Part shown: in pieces, positions 38,737-50,759 of the stretch
Numbering within the stretch: the first letter of the stretch is position 1
Layout of the letters: the number at the start of each line of letters is the position of its first letter
Source: Hydrogenophilales bacterium
GTDB lineage: Bacteria; Pseudomonadota; Gammaproteobacteria; Burkholderiales; Thiobacillaceae
DNA: 64,000 nt
NCBI GenBank assembly: GCA_016703155.1
Contig: JADJCP010000002.1
Span: 186,001-250,000, forward strand
Reading direction: 5' to 3'
The notes under the pieces: model-generated
What the model saw: only the letters and a program-made list of their open reading frames with translations
Database searches by the model: none
What the model was told of the DNA's origin: nothing
Position numbers and translations under genes: made by a program

Positions 38737-39786
38737 ATGGACTCATTGTTTCTGCTTACGGTCGCAGCGGTGGTAATCGTTCTCCTGTTCGATTACACCA
38801 ACGGCTTCCACGATGCCGCCAACATCGTCGCGACGGTCATCGCCTCGCGCGCCATGCAGCCGGCCCAGGCGGTGTTGATCGTCGGCATTTTCGAATTCCT
38901 GGGGCCCTTGCTGGGCGGCACCGCCGTGGCTAATACCATCGGCAAGTTCGTGCAACTCGGCGACCTACCGAAAGTGATGTCGCTCACCGTCCTGGTCAGT
39001 GGCCTGGGTGGCGCCATCGTCTGGAACCTGATCACCTGGTGGAAGGGCATCCCCTCCTCCTCGTCGCACGCCCTGGTGGGCGGCCTGATCGGCGCGGTCT
39101 TGCTGGCGGTGGGCGCCGATCATGTCGCTTGGGGCTTTAGCGAACTGGCTGACGGCCATGTTACAGGCGTGATGAAGGTATTGCTGGCGCTGATCCTATC
39201 GCCGATTGCCGGCTTCTGGGTCGGTTTCGGCCTGCATCGCCTGTTCAGCGTCGCCTTTCGCGCCGCCCGGCCACACATCAACCGGCCACTGCGCTGGGCC
39301 CAGTATGGCACGGCCGCCGGGCTGGCCTTCTCGCATGGCGCCAACGACGCCCAGAAGAGCATGGGCATCCTCACCCTGGTGTTGCTGCTCGGCGGCCACA
39401 TTCAGAGCTTCGAGGTTCCCTTCTGGGTCATGCTGGCCTGCGCCACGGCCATGACCCTGGGGATCATGTCGGGTGGCTGGCGCATCGTTCGAACACTGGG
39501 TTTTGCCATCTACAAGGTGCGGCCACTACACGCGCTGGATTCACAGCTGACCTCGGCGGGGGTGATCCTCTCCGCCTCGCTGCTCGGGGCACCCGTCTCC
39601 ACCACGCACGTTGTCGCCACCTCGATCATGGGCATCGGCGCCTCGGAGCACCCGAAGGCGGTACGTTGGGGCAAGGCGCGCGAGATCGTCACCACCTGGA
39701 TCATCACCATCCCGGCCGCGGCCTTCGTCGCGGCGATCATCTACGCCTTGATACAGGCCTTCATCCGCAGGGGACAGCTACTATGA
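38737..39786 (+). CDS. pit: Inorganic phosphate transporter, Pit family
   Basis: 349 residues, about ten helices. Both inverted PHO4 signatures are visible: DYTNGFHDAANIVATVIASR (about 20-39) and AFSHGANDAQKSMGILTLVL (about 203-222). Low-affinity, proton- or metal-phosphate-coupled uptake across the inner membrane. The ATG at 38737 begins the first hydrophobic helix; the open frame upstream is not supported. The stop overlaps the start of the PhoU-like gene by 4 bp, the arrangement commonly seen for Pit with a DUF47 regulator. Confidence 0.94.
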   Translation: MDSLFLLTVAAVVIVLLFDYTNGFHDAANIVATVIASRAMQPAQAVLIVGIFEFLGPLLGGTAVANTIGKFVQLGDLPKVMSLTVLVSGLGGAIVWNLITWWKGIPSSSSHALVGGLIGAVLLAVGADHVAWGFSELADGHVTGVMKVLLALILSPIAGFWVGFGLHRLFSVAFRAARPHINRPLRWAQYGTAAGLAFSHGANDAQKSMGILTLVLLLGGHIQSFEVPFWVMLACATAMTLGIMSGGWRIVRTLGFAIYKVRPLHALDSQLTSAGVILSASLLGAPVSTTHVVATSIMGIGASEHPKAVRWGKAREIVTTWIITIPAAAFVAAIIYALIQAFIRRGQLL

Positions 39787-40427
39787 GCGAACAAGCCAGC
39801 GCATCCGTCGTCCACAAGATCCTGGACCACGTCTTTCCCAAGGCACCGGACTTCTTCAACCTGCTCGGCATGCAGGCCGGCCAGGTGACGCACACGGTTA
39901 ACCTGCTGGTGGATTTCATGGGCACCAACGACCATGAGCTGGCGAAGCAAATCAAGAAGGACGAGCACGAAGCCGACGCCATCAAGATCGGCAACATCCA
40001 TACCCTGAACGAGGCCTTTGCCACGCCCATCGACCGCGAGGATATCTACCGGGCGATCATGGACCTGGACGAGATCGTCAATTTTTGCAAGGACATGGTG
40101 AACGAGATGGATGTCCTTGGCGTCGAGCCGGATCGCTATACCTACGAGATGGCCTCATCCCTGCGCGAGGGCGTGCAGGCCCTGGCCGCCGGCTTCGGCA
40201 TGCTCGGCAGCACGCCCGCCGAGGCCGCGCTGGCCGCCGACACAGCGCGCAAGGCCGACCGCAGGGTCGAGAAACTCTACCGCAAGGCCCTGGCCGAATT
40301 GTTCCAGGGTACGGATTACCTGAATATGTTCAAGCGCCGGGAGATATACCAGCACCTGGCGCGCGCCGCCGACCGCATGGCGCACTGCGCCAACATCCTG
40401 CACGATATCGTGGTGAAGATCGGCTGA
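39783..40427 (+). CDS. DUF47 / PhoU-like regulator of Pit
   Basis: 214 residues, all-helical with PhoU-like acidic metal-binding segments (IKKDEHEADAIK, DREDIYRAIMDLDEIVNFCK, MVNEMDVLGVEPDRYTYEM). DUF47 proteins are translated with Pit transporters and are thought to control phosphate entry. The ATG overlaps the pit stop. It converges with dnaJ, with only 8 bp between the stops. Confidence 0.92.
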   Translation: MSEQASASVVHKILDHVFPKAPDFFNLLGMQAGQVTHTVNLLVDFMGTNDHELAKQIKKDEHEADAIKIGNIHTLNEAFATPIDREDIYRAIMDLDEIVNFCKDMVNEMDVLGVEPDRYTYEMASSLREGVQALAAGFGMLGSTPAEAALAADTARKADRRVEKLYRKALAELFQGTDYLNMFKRREIYQHLARAADRMAHCANILHDIVVKIG

Positions 40428-40435
40428 AACGGGGA

Positions 40436-41569
<1,134 letters not shown>

Positions 41570-41608
41570 GAGGGCAAGGCGTAAGGAGTTGTGGTGAGGA
41601 AGAAACGC

Positions 41609-41640
41609 AAAAAAGGAGCGAGGGGTTTCCCCTCACTCCT
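41609..41640 (-). terminator. Terminator or attenuator between dnaK and dnaJ
   Basis: Stem AGGAGTGAGGGG/CCCCTCGCTCCT with one mismatch and a 3-nt loop (41614-41640); on the minus strand it is followed by six or more T residues. It sits 14 bp after the dnaK stop. Confidence 0.85.
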
Positions 41641-41653
41641 CCCTAGTCATGCC

Positions 41654-43581
<1,928 letters not shown>

Positions 43582-43616
43582 GTTGGTATTCCTCTAAAAC
43601 ATTGAACTTGTCTGCG

Positions 43617-43644
43617 ATATGGGATTGATGCGGCGAACTTCAAG
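43617..43644 (-). promoter_or_regulatory. Sigma-32 heat-shock promoter of dnaK
   Basis: Minus strand CTTGAAG (43644-43638), 13 bp, TCCCATAT (43624-43617). Consensus is CTTGAAA-N13-15-CCCCATNT. It begins 15 bp after the grpE stop and ends 36 bp before the dnaK ATG. Confidence 0.78.
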
Positions 43645-43658
43645 ACGCGCTAGCAGAA

Positions 43659-44213
43659 TCAGCTGCCGCGGGGCTTGGTCACCATCACCAGAGCCGGGCG
43701 GATGATCCGTTCGTTCAAGGCGTAGCCCTTTTGCAGTACCTGCGCCACCGAGTTGGGTTCGCCATCGCCATCGACCATGCCGATCGCCTGATGAGAATTA
43801 GGATCAAATTTCAATCCCATTGGACTGATTTCAATGATGTTGTATCGCTCAAAAACCCCGGAGAGTTGCTTTAGGGTCAGGTCGATACCGCTCTTCATGC
43901 TGTCGATGCTGGCATTGGCGTCAGTGTTCAACGCCGCTTCGAGACTGTCCTTGACGGCCAGGAGATCTCCGGCGAATTTATCCAATGCGAATTTGCGCGC
44001 CTTTTCCACATCTTCCAGAGAACGACGCCGGACGTTTTCCGTTTCGGCTTTGGCACGTAGCCATGCGTCGTGGTGTTCCTGGGCGTTGAGTTCGGCCTGG
44101 CGCAGCATGGCCTCGAGGCTGGGCGTCGTTTCCTTGTCCGCCATCGGGTTGATCGGTGTTGCCTCGGACGTCTTTTCGTCAGGCAAGGGCGTGTTGGTGA
44201 GTTCGTCAGACAT
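43659..44213 (-). CDS. grpE: Nucleotide exchange factor GrpE
   Basis: 184 residues from the ATG at 44213 (ribosome site GGAGGAATACCCC). An acidic, disordered N-terminus (about 1-40) is followed by the long dimerising coiled coil (AWLRAKAETENVRRRSLEDV) and the beta domain (PMGLKFDPNSHQAIGMVDGD; VLQKGYALNERIIRPALVMV). Releases ADP from DnaK. A sigma-32-like promoter lies directly upstream, and no hrcA gene is adjacent. Confidence 0.96.
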   Translation of the reverse strand: MSDELTNTPLPDEKTSEATPINPMADKETTPSLEAMLRQAELNAQEHHDAWLRAKAETENVRRRSLEDVEKARKFALDKFAGDLLAVKDSLEAALNTDANASIDSMKSGIDLTLKQLSGVFERYNIIEISPMGLKFDPNSHQAIGMVDGDGEPNSVAQVLQKGYALNERIIRPALVMVTKPRGS

Positions 44214-44240
44214 GGGGTATTCCTCCAAAAACCTGCCCTG

Positions 44241-44268
44241 TTATGAGGGCGCCCCATGCCGTTTCAAG
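44241..44268 (-). promoter_or_regulatory. Sigma-32 heat-shock promoter of grpE
   Basis: Minus strand CTTGAAA (44268-44262), 13 bp, CCTCATAA (44248-44241). The -35 is a perfect match and the -10 (CCCCATNT) has CC.CAT. It lies 28 bp upstream of the grpE ATG. Confidence 0.78.
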
Positions 44269-44350
44269 TAGAGGAACTCATATTTTTCCAGATTCGAGCC
44301 TGACGCCAATGTGCGCGCGGGCAGTTGAGAGATGCATCGGAAGGGCGACT

Positions 44351-44599
44351 TCAAGCGGCGGTAATCGGTTCTGCCTTGACGATCCTGTCCAACCGCACCA
44401 CACCGGCATTGCCCTGCGGGCCGACATAGCTGAGCCATTCGGCGCCCTCGCGGGTCGCGACGTCGGTGGGCAAAACCTGGATTTCGTGTTCGCCCGTCAT
44501 ATCCCGATAGCACAGGTGCAGCGGGATGCGGCGCAATACCGCGAACTCCAGCGACTCGTGAAAAGCACAGGCAATCGGCTCATATGAATCAGCGGACAT
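44351..44599 (-). CDS. Rof-like Rho-binding antiterminator
   Basis: 82 residues from the ATG at 44599. Small all-beta protein resembling Rof/YaeO (YEPIACAFHESLEFAVLRRI; VATREGAEWLSYVG; VVRLDRIVKAEPI). Rof binds Rho and blocks its RNA loading, thereby inhibiting termination. The start overlaps the end of sppA by 11 bp, making it the last gene of the rluC-HAD-Rieske-sppA operon. Identification is by pattern similarity only. Confidence 0.6.
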   Translation of the reverse strand: MSADSYEPIACAFHESLEFAVLRRIPLHLCYRDMTGEHEIQVLPTDVATREGAEWLSYVGPQGNAGVVRLDRIVKAEPITAA

Positions 44600-45524
44600 G
44601 CACCTCACCCAGCGTCCAGGGCCGAAGCGCGCTGCCAAGCGACGCGCCGACACGATGCGACAGACGTTCCAGAATATCTTCCTGGGGTGTGTAGTCGATG
44701 ATGTCCTCCGCTTTCAGTATCTCGCGGGCGACATAGTCCAGGCTGCCCAGGCTGTCGGCGAGGCCGATTTCAATGCTGCGCGCGCCGCTCCATATCAGTC
44801 CGGAAAAGAGTTCCGGAGACTCTTTCAGGCGCGCGCCACGTCCCTGGCGCACGGACTTGATGAACTGCTGGTGCACTTCGTCAAGCATCGCTTTGGCGAA
44901 GGCAACCTCGTTCTCGCGCAGCGGCGAGAACGGATCCAGAAATCCCTTGTTTTCGCCAGCCGTCAACAAACGCCGCTCGACACCCAGTTTCTTCATGCCA
45001 TCGGTGAAACCGAAGCCATCCATCAGTACACCGATGGAGCCGACCAGGGACGCCTTGTCGACGAAGATCTTGTCCGCGGCGGCGATGATGTAATAGCCAC
45101 CCGAGGCGCAGATGTCGTCGACCACGGCGTAAACGGGCAAATCCGGTCTCCCGGTTCGCAGACGCTTGATTTCGTCGTAGATCTGTCCGGACTGAACCGG
45201 TGAACCTCCCGGGCTGTTGCAGCGTAAAACCACGCCCTTGGCTTGCTTGTCCTCAAAAGCGTCTTTCAGCGCGCCAATGACGCTATCGGCCATCACCCCG
45301 CCCTCACCGCCGATTTCGCCGCCGATTTCGATCAGGGCGGTATGCGGTCCGGAGGAAAACTCACTGCTGTCGCTCACCAATACGGCGATAAGCGCGACGA
45401 ATAGCCAGAAAAAAACCAGGCTCTTGAAAAAAATACCCCAGCGCCGACCGCGCCGCTGTTCTTCAAGATTCGCCAGAAGCACGCGCTCCAGCGCGCTGCG
45501 CTCATTGTCAAATTCGTCCGCCAT
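44589..45524 (-). CDS. sppA: S49 signal peptide peptidase (SppA-like)
   Basis: 311 residues. One N-terminal membrane anchor (about 29-48) is followed by a single S49 domain, the short form of SppA. The nucleophile is the Ser of CASGGYYIIAAADKIF (about residue 137), and the Lys of the dyad lies in DKASLVGSIGVLMDGFGF. Degrades released signal peptides at the inner membrane. The start at 45524 overlaps the Rieske gene by 17 bp. Confidence 0.92.
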   Translation of the reverse strand: MADEFDNERSALERVLLANLEEQRRGRRWGIFFKSLVFFWLFVALIAVLVSDSSEFSSGPHTALIEIGGEIGGEGGVMADSVIGALKDAFEDKQAKGVVLRCNSPGGSPVQSGQIYDEIKRLRTGRPDLPVYAVVDDICASGGYYIIAAADKIFVDKASLVGSIGVLMDGFGFTDGMKKLGVERRLLTAGENKGFLDPFSPLRENEVAFAKAMLDEVHQQFIKSVRQGRGARLKESPELFSGLIWSGARSIEIGLADSLGSLDYVAREILKAEDIIDYTPQEDILERLSHRVGASLGSALRPWTLGEVHVR

Positions 45525-45873
45525 AGCCGCCTTCCGTGTAGTAAACAGCACCTTCCCGCTCTTCCAGCGGCACCGGCACCAATCCTTGATTATGGCACCG
45601 CCCGAGCAGACAGCGTCCGTCGACCGGATCGTATAGCGCGCCATGCACGGTGCAAATCAAGTATAGCCGTGAATAATCGAAGAACTCCCCCGGCTGGAAG
45701 TCCATCTCCACCGGCACATGGGCACAGCGGTTAAGGTAGCCATGCACCCTGCCCTGGAAACGCACGGCAAAGGCCGGGGCCGTTTCGCCAGCCAGATCGA
45801 CCTCGAAGCGGACCCCGGTGCCGGCCTCGATCAAGTCGTTCGATGCGCAGATCAGGCGTTCGCCCGCAGCCAT
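45508..45873 (-). CDS. Rieske [2Fe-2S] domain protein
   Basis: 121 residues, one Rieske domain: the cluster ligands are in CAHVPVE (Cys-x-His) and CTVHGALYD (Cys-x2-His). It has no signal peptide or membrane anchor, so it is a soluble ferredoxin-type protein rather than a bc1 subunit. The partner oxidoreductase is unknown. It overlaps the upstream HAD gene by 22 bp and sppA by 17 bp. The order rluC-HAD-Rieske-sppA recurs in Betaproteobacteria as far as I recall. Confidence 0.9.
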   Translation of the reverse strand: MAAGERLICASNDLIEAGTGVRFEVDLAGETAPAFAVRFQGRVHGYLNRCAHVPVEMDFQPGEFFDYSRLYLICTVHGALYDPVDGRCLLGRCHNQGLVPVPLEEREGAVYYTEGGYGGRI

Positions 45874-46508
45874 TTCGCCAACTCGCCGAAGTCCCGACAG
45901 ATCGCCAGGGGTCCGTATTCCGCGAGACTATCTCCCGGATGCGCGCCATACCCGGCCGCCAGCGATGCCACCCCGGCATTACGCGCCATCTCCAGATCAT
46001 GGCTGGTATCGCCGATCATCAGCGTCTGTTCCGGCGCCATCATCAACTCGTCCAGCAACTCCAGAATCATCGCTGGATGCGGCTTGGAAAAAGTGACATC
46101 GGCGGTTCGCGTGGCATGGAAGTAGCCACCCATGCCAGTATGCTCAAAGGCCCTCGCCAGGCCAAGACGCGCCTTGCCGGTAGCCACCGCGAGGGTGTGG
46201 CCGCGGGCATGCATTTCCTCGACAAGTTCGCGCGCCCCCTCGAATAGCGGAATGGCGCGATCCTGGGACAGGAAATGGTGCCGGTAACGTTCAACCAGCT
46301 GGGGATGTTCCGAAGCCGGCAGTTCGGGAAACAGGTCGGCGACCGCCTCCTTGAGCCCGAGGCCGATGATGTGACTGGCGGCCTCGCGGCTCGGCACCGG
46401 CCAGCCCAGATCGACGCAGGCCGCCTGGATGCTCTGGACGATGACGCCCGCGGAGTCCATCAGGGTGCCGTCCCAGTCAAAGATCAGAAGTTCGAAGCGT
46501 TTGGACAT
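45852..46508 (-). CDS. HAD-superfamily hydrolase, subfamily IA (phosphoglycolate phosphatase-like)
   Basis: 218 residues. All HAD motifs are present: I FDWDGTLMDS (Asp nucleophile at about 10), II AVATGKARLGL, III with the Lys in TFSKPHPAMI, IV GDTSHDLEMA. A small cap sits between I and II. Related to Gph and to YfbT/YniC-type sugar phosphatases; the substrate is not predictable. Placed between rluC and the Rieske gene, 8 bp after rluC. Confidence 0.9.
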   Translation of the reverse strand: MSKRFELLIFDWDGTLMDSAGVIVQSIQAACVDLGWPVPSREAASHIIGLGLKEAVADLFPELPASEHPQLVERYRHHFLSQDRAIPLFEGARELVEEMHARGHTLAVATGKARLGLARAFEHTGMGGYFHATRTADVTFSKPHPAMILELLDELMMAPEQTLMIGDTSHDLEMARNAGVASLAAGYGAHPGDSLAEYGPLAICRDFGELAKWLRANA

Positions 46509-46516
46509 ATATATGG

Positions 46517-47522
46517 TCAGGTCCGGGGAACCAGCGTCTGCAGGAAAGTCGTCAGGTCCGCCGGCAAGGGCGCTTCCAGTATCAGCGGCAAACCACTGAT
46601 CGGATGCAGAAATTCGAGGCGCGCCGCGTGCAGGAACATGCGTTTCAGCCCCTGTTTCTTCAAGGCCCGGTTCAGTTCGAAATCGCCGTATTTGTCGTCA
46701 CCGGCGATGGCATGCTTGAGCGCGGCAAGATGCACGCGAATCTGATGCGTCCGGCCGGTTTTCAGCTCCGCTTCAAGCAGCGTGTAGTCAGCGTAACGCC
46801 GGGACAAACGGAATATGGTGTGGGCGTGCTGCCCCGCCTCGTCGACGCTAACCCGGCGCTCGCCGTCCTCGGTCAGGTACTTGCGCAAGGCCAGCTTGAC
46901 GTTGCGTACCGGGTCGCGCCACTGGCCGATGGCTAGGGGCAAAATAGGACTTGCTGACCTCGCCGTGACGCATCTTGTCGTGCATTCCGACCAGAGCCTG
47001 GCGTTTCAAGGCGACCACCAGCACGCCCGAGGTCTCCCGATCCAGACGATGCACCAGTTCCAGGAAGCGTTGCTCAGGCATCTCCTGACGCAATTGCTCG
47101 ATGATGCCCAGACTGATGCCACTGCCACCATGCACCGCCTGACCGGCGGGCTTGTCGAGCACCAGCAGAGCCTCGTCGCGATAGATGATGCGCGGCAACA
47201 GACTTTTGCCGATCTTCGCCGGCGCCGGGGGATCGGCTTTTTGCGCCGTCCGCACCGGCGGGATGCGCAGCATATCGTCGATCTGAACGTGGTAATCCGG
47301 CTGCGCCCGCTTGCGATTGACGCGCACCTCGCCCTCGCGCAGCATCCGATAGACGCGGCTTTTGGGTACGCCCTTCAGGTGTTTGAACAGAAAATTATCG
47401 AGGCGCTGACCTTCCGACTCCGGACCAAGCGTCAGCCATTCCACTTTGGCCGCGGGGGTTTCCGGGTCGGCCATCGCCAACCGCTTGGATTCTGTTACGT
47501 TTTTTTTGCTTGTCGATTGCAT
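46517..47522 (-). CDS. rluC: 23S rRNA pseudouridine synthase RluC, one frameshift
   Basis: About 334 residues after repair. N-terminal S4 RNA-binding domain (QRLDNFLFKHLKGVPKSRVY), then the RluA-type catalytic domain with HRLDRETSGVLVVAL carrying the catalytic Asp (about residue 161), and GRTHQIRVHLA. RluC modifies positions 955, 2504 and 2580 of 23S rRNA in E. coli. The frame breaks at GGGG 46936-46939 (CCCC in the coding strand): removing one C yields SKSYFALAIGQWRDPVRNVK. Start at 47522 or 47474; the former has a GGAAG site and includes an A8 run that may itself be unreliable. Divergent from rne, as in E. coli. Confidence 0.92.
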
Positions 47523-47961
47523 TCCACTTATACTTCCAACCGCTTCGATGGGCGAAATTTCATGGGCGTTAAAGAACCTGCCCGCTTGACGCCGTCGAGG
47601 ACCGGTTTGTATCACTCACCGGCTGGCTTGCCGCCATCGTTTCCGGATCGTATCCGATGCCGTCATCCCCGTTTTCCGCGCCCCGTCTCTAACCACGACG
47701 TCGCGCCGACGAATTCGGGTGAAACGATGCTGTGCCGAGCGGGAAGCAGTGATGGTAACGTATTTGATGCGTACCCATACCCCGGATTTGATCCTGATGA
47801 CGAATGCCGCCAGGATAAATGGATAAACCAGGAACATGAACGAGACACCCAGCGATACGACGCTTCCAAACGCCGCCTGAATACTGCCTCGCCTTGCCGC
47901 CGCCCCGGTTAGGGCGGTAGGTTTATCACCCCCGGGGCGCGTGTGCGCAGGGGTCATAACA
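47523..47961 (+). other. Long divergent region: rluC promoter and rne 5' leader
   Basis: About 440 bp without a convincing gene. RNase E mRNAs usually carry a long structured leader for autoregulation, and this space fits. A stem CCGCCC/GGGCGG lies at 47900-47917, and a CCCCGGGGCG run follows just before the start. Short open frames here have no ribosome sites. Confidence 0.55.
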
Positions 47962-50667
47962 ATGAAACGTATGCTTTTCAACGCGACGCAGGCCGAAGAA
48001 CTGAGGGTGGCGATCGTCGACGGTCAGAAACTGATCGATCTCGACATCGAATCCGCCAACAAGGAACAACGCAAGGGCAACATCTACAAGGGCATCATCA
48101 CCCGCGTCGAGCCCAGCCTGGAAGCCTGCTTCATCGACTACGGCGCGGAACGCCACGGCTTTCTCCCCATCAAGGAAATCTCCCGCTCGGCAATCGGCGA
48201 CGGTGACGTCAGCCGAGGCCGTATTCAGGATTCGCTGCGCGAAGGCATGGAACTGGTCGTCCAGGTGGAAAAGGACGAACGCGGCAACAAGGGCGCCGCC
48301 CTGACCAACTTCATCAGCCTGGCCGGCCGGTATCTGGTGTTGATGCCCAACAACCCGCGCGGCGGTGGTGTTTCCCGGCGCATCGAGGGCGAGGAACGCA
48401 ACGAACTGCGCGACCTGCTGGGGCAACTCTCCGTCCCCAACGGCATGAGCCTCGGCCGCACCGCCGGCATCGGCCGCAATCTGGAAGAGCTGCAATGGGA
48501 TCTGAACTACCTCCTGCAACTCTGGACGGCGGTCGATAGCGCCGCCACCTCGCAGAAGGGCGCCTTCCTGATCTATCAGGAATCCAGTCTGGTCATCCGC
48601 GCCATTCGCGATTACTTCACCCCGGACATCGGCGAACTGCTCATCGACACCCCGGCCATCCATGACCAGGCGCGCCAGTTCATGGCACACGTCATGCCCG
48701 GCAACGTCAACAAGGTGAAGTTGTACGCCGACAGCGTGCCGCTGTTCTCGCGCTTCCAGATCGAGCACCAGATCGAGACCGCCTATTCCCGTGAAGTCCC
48801 CCTGCCTGCCGGCGGCGCCATCGTCATCGACCACACCGAAGCGCTGGTCGCCATCGACGTCAACTCGGCCCAGGCCACGCGTGGCGCCGACATCGAGCAG
48901 ACCGCCTTCAACACCAACCTCGAAGCGGCCGATGAAGTCGCCCGCCAGTTGCGCCTGCGCGACCTGGGCGGCCTGATCGTCATCGACTTCATCGACATGG
49001 AAAGCCAGCGCAACCAGCGCGAAGTCGAAACCCGCCTGCGTGAAGCGCTGCACTACGACCGCGCCCGCGTGCAGCTTGGCAAGATCTCCCGCTTCGGCCT
49101 GATGGAACTGTCGCGCCAGCGTCTACAACCGTCGCTGGGCGAGACCAGCTATGTCACCTGCCCACGCTGTAGCGGCACCGGCCACGTGCGCAGCACCGAA
49201 TCCTTCGCCCTGCACCTGCTGCGCATGCTCCAGGAAGAGGCCATGAAGGACAACACCGGCGCCCTGCACGTCCAGGTGCCGGTCGAAGTCGGCACCTACC
49301 TGCTCAACGAGAAGCGCACCGACATCCTCAACATCGAGGCCCGACACCGTATCGAAGTCATGTTGATCCCCAACATCCACTTCGAAACGCCGCGCTACAC
49401 CCTGACACGCCTGCGTCATGACCAACTCAACCAGTCCGAGCCCCTGGCGCCGAGCTACAAGATGATGGAGCGGCCCAGCGAGGAAGAGGAAGCGCAACCA
49501 CGCAACGGCAGCCAGGCGAAACCCGAGCGGCCGCAACCGATAGTCCAGGGCATTACCCCGTCCCAGCCAGCCCCGACCTTCGAGGCCGCTCCGGCTCCGA
49601 CGACCACGCCAACACCCAAGCCTGGCCTGTTCGGACGCATCATGGGCTGGCTGCGTGGCCCGAGCGAAGGCGAAGCCAGCACCTCCAGCACTCCGAAGAA
49701 ATCCGAGACGACGCGCGAGGCGCGAACCGGTGCGCGGGGCAGCGGTGATCGCGGTGAACGCCGCCCACGTGGCGACCGTAACGAGCGACGTGATCGCGGC
49801 GAGCGCAATGAACGTAGTGGCACAGGCGAACGCCAGCGTGCCGAGCGGCCAGAACGTGGTGATCGGAGCGAGCGACCGGAGCGCGCGGAGCGGAATCCGC
49901 GCCGCGACCGCCCCGCCGCGGAAGCCCGCCCCGAGAAGGCCGAAGGCCAGCCACGCCAGGAACGGCCACGCCGTGAAAAGCCCGCGCCTCAAGAAGCGCC
50001 GCCGAAGCTGACGCCCGTTGAAAGTCCCATTGAAGCGGCCGATGACAGCCAGAAAGACGGTCGTGGCCGTCGCCGCCGTGGCGGTCGTGGTGGTCGCCAG
50101 GGTGAAGGCCGCGGTGAAAACCAGACCAGCGCCGACGCCGAGGTCATGCGTAACGACGAGGACAACAACGAGATCGCCTACGAGCCACGCGCTACCACGC
50201 CCGAGGCGCCAGTCGTCGCCGAAGCCAGGCCGGAAGCCATTGTCCGTTCCGCTCCGATAGCAGCCAGCCCCGAACCAGTCACCCAGGCTCCGCCTGAGCC
50301 GGTTCGCCCTGCGCCGACTCCAGTAGCGTTGAAGCTGGCGGAGCCCGACCTCAGCGCCGCGGGTCTGGAGCTGGTGCAGACCAAATCGAGCGCCGCTGTC
50401 GCTGAAAGCGCCGAATCCAGCGATGCCGCCGCACCCCAGGCGAAACGTCGGCGCTCACGAGGGCGCCGTGAAGGTCAGTCTGACGTTGCTGAACCGCTGG
50501 TGATCGTTGAAACCCGTGGCGAGCCGGTCGCCGTTCCCGAAGCTGCCGCCAGCGCCGAGTCGACAGAGTCGCGCCAAGGCCAGTCGCGTCGTCGTCCGCG
50601 CCCGAATCACACTGGCGCGGAGCCTGCCGCCGAGCCATTGGTGATGGTGGAAACCCGCAGCGAGTAA
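47962..50667 (+). CDS. rne: Ribonuclease E
   Basis: 901 residues. N-terminal catalytic half: MKRMLFNATQAEELRVAIVD, S1 domain (about 35-120), 5' sensor and RNase H-like parts, DNase I-like centre (VAIDVNSAQATRGADIEQTA; LIVIDFIDM with catalytic Asp), and the Zn-link CPRCSGTG at about residue 400. From about 510 the C-terminal half is disordered: a short hydrophobic/basic helix GLFGRIMGWLRGP (membrane anchor-like), a stretch packed with Arg, Glu and Gly, and two copies of an EPLV(I/M)VETR(G/S)E motif. Cleaves mRNA, rRNA and tRNA precursors and scaffolds the degradosome. Intact reading frame throughout. Confidence 0.97.
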   Translation: MKRMLFNATQAEELRVAIVDGQKLIDLDIESANKEQRKGNIYKGIITRVEPSLEACFIDYGAERHGFLPIKEISRSAIGDGDVSRGRIQDSLREGMELVVQVEKDERGNKGAALTNFISLAGRYLVLMPNNPRGGGVSRRIEGEERNELRDLLGQLSVPNGMSLGRTAGIGRNLEELQWDLNYLLQLWTAVDSAATSQKGAFLIYQESSLVIRAIRDYFTPDIGELLIDTPAIHDQARQFMAHVMPGNVNKVKLYADSVPLFSRFQIEHQIETAYSREVPLPAGGAIVIDHTEALVAIDVNSAQATRGADIEQTAFNTNLEAADEVARQLRLRDLGGLIVIDFIDMESQRNQREVETRLREALHYDRARVQLGKISRFGLMELSRQRLQPSLGETSYVTCPRCSGTGHVRSTESFALHLLRMLQEEAMKDNTGALHVQVPVEVGTYLLNEKRTDILNIEARHRIEVMLIPNIHFETPRYTLTRLRHDQLNQSEPLAPSYKMMERPSEEEEAQPRNGSQAKPERPQPIVQGITPSQPAPTFEAAPAPTTTPTPKPGLFGRIMGWLRGPSEGEASTSSTPKKSETTREARTGARGSGDRGERRPRGDRNERRDRGERNERSGTGERQRAERPERGDRSERPERAERNPRRDRPAAEARPEKAEGQPRQERPRREKPAPQEAPPKLTPVESPIEAADDSQKDGRGRRRRGGRGGRQGEGRGENQTSADAEVMRNDEDNNEIAYEPRATTPEAPVVAEARPEAIVRSAPIAASPEPVTQAPPEPVRPAPTPVALKLAEPDLSAAGLELVQTKSSAAVAESAESSDAAAPQAKRRRSRGRREGQSDVAEPLVIVETRGEPVAVPEAAASAESTESRQGQSRRRPRPNHTGAEPAAEPLVMVETRSE

Positions 50668-50676
50668 GCCAAGAGC

Positions 50677-50739
50677 ATGACGCCCAGGCGTCATGGCTAA
50701 CAAAAATGGTGTGACGGGAATCCCCGTCACACCATTTTT
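50677..50739. terminator. Two hairpins, bidirectional terminator between rne and trpS
   Basis: First ATGACGCC/GGCGTCAT with a 2-nt loop (50677-50694); then a 17-bp stem beginning AAAAATGGTGTGACGGG (50702-50718), closing with CCCGTCACACCATTTTT. Its A- and T-rich ends give a U tract on both strands, suiting the convergent genes. Confidence 0.9.
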
Positions 50740-50759
50740 TGGACAACCGCCATCAGACC

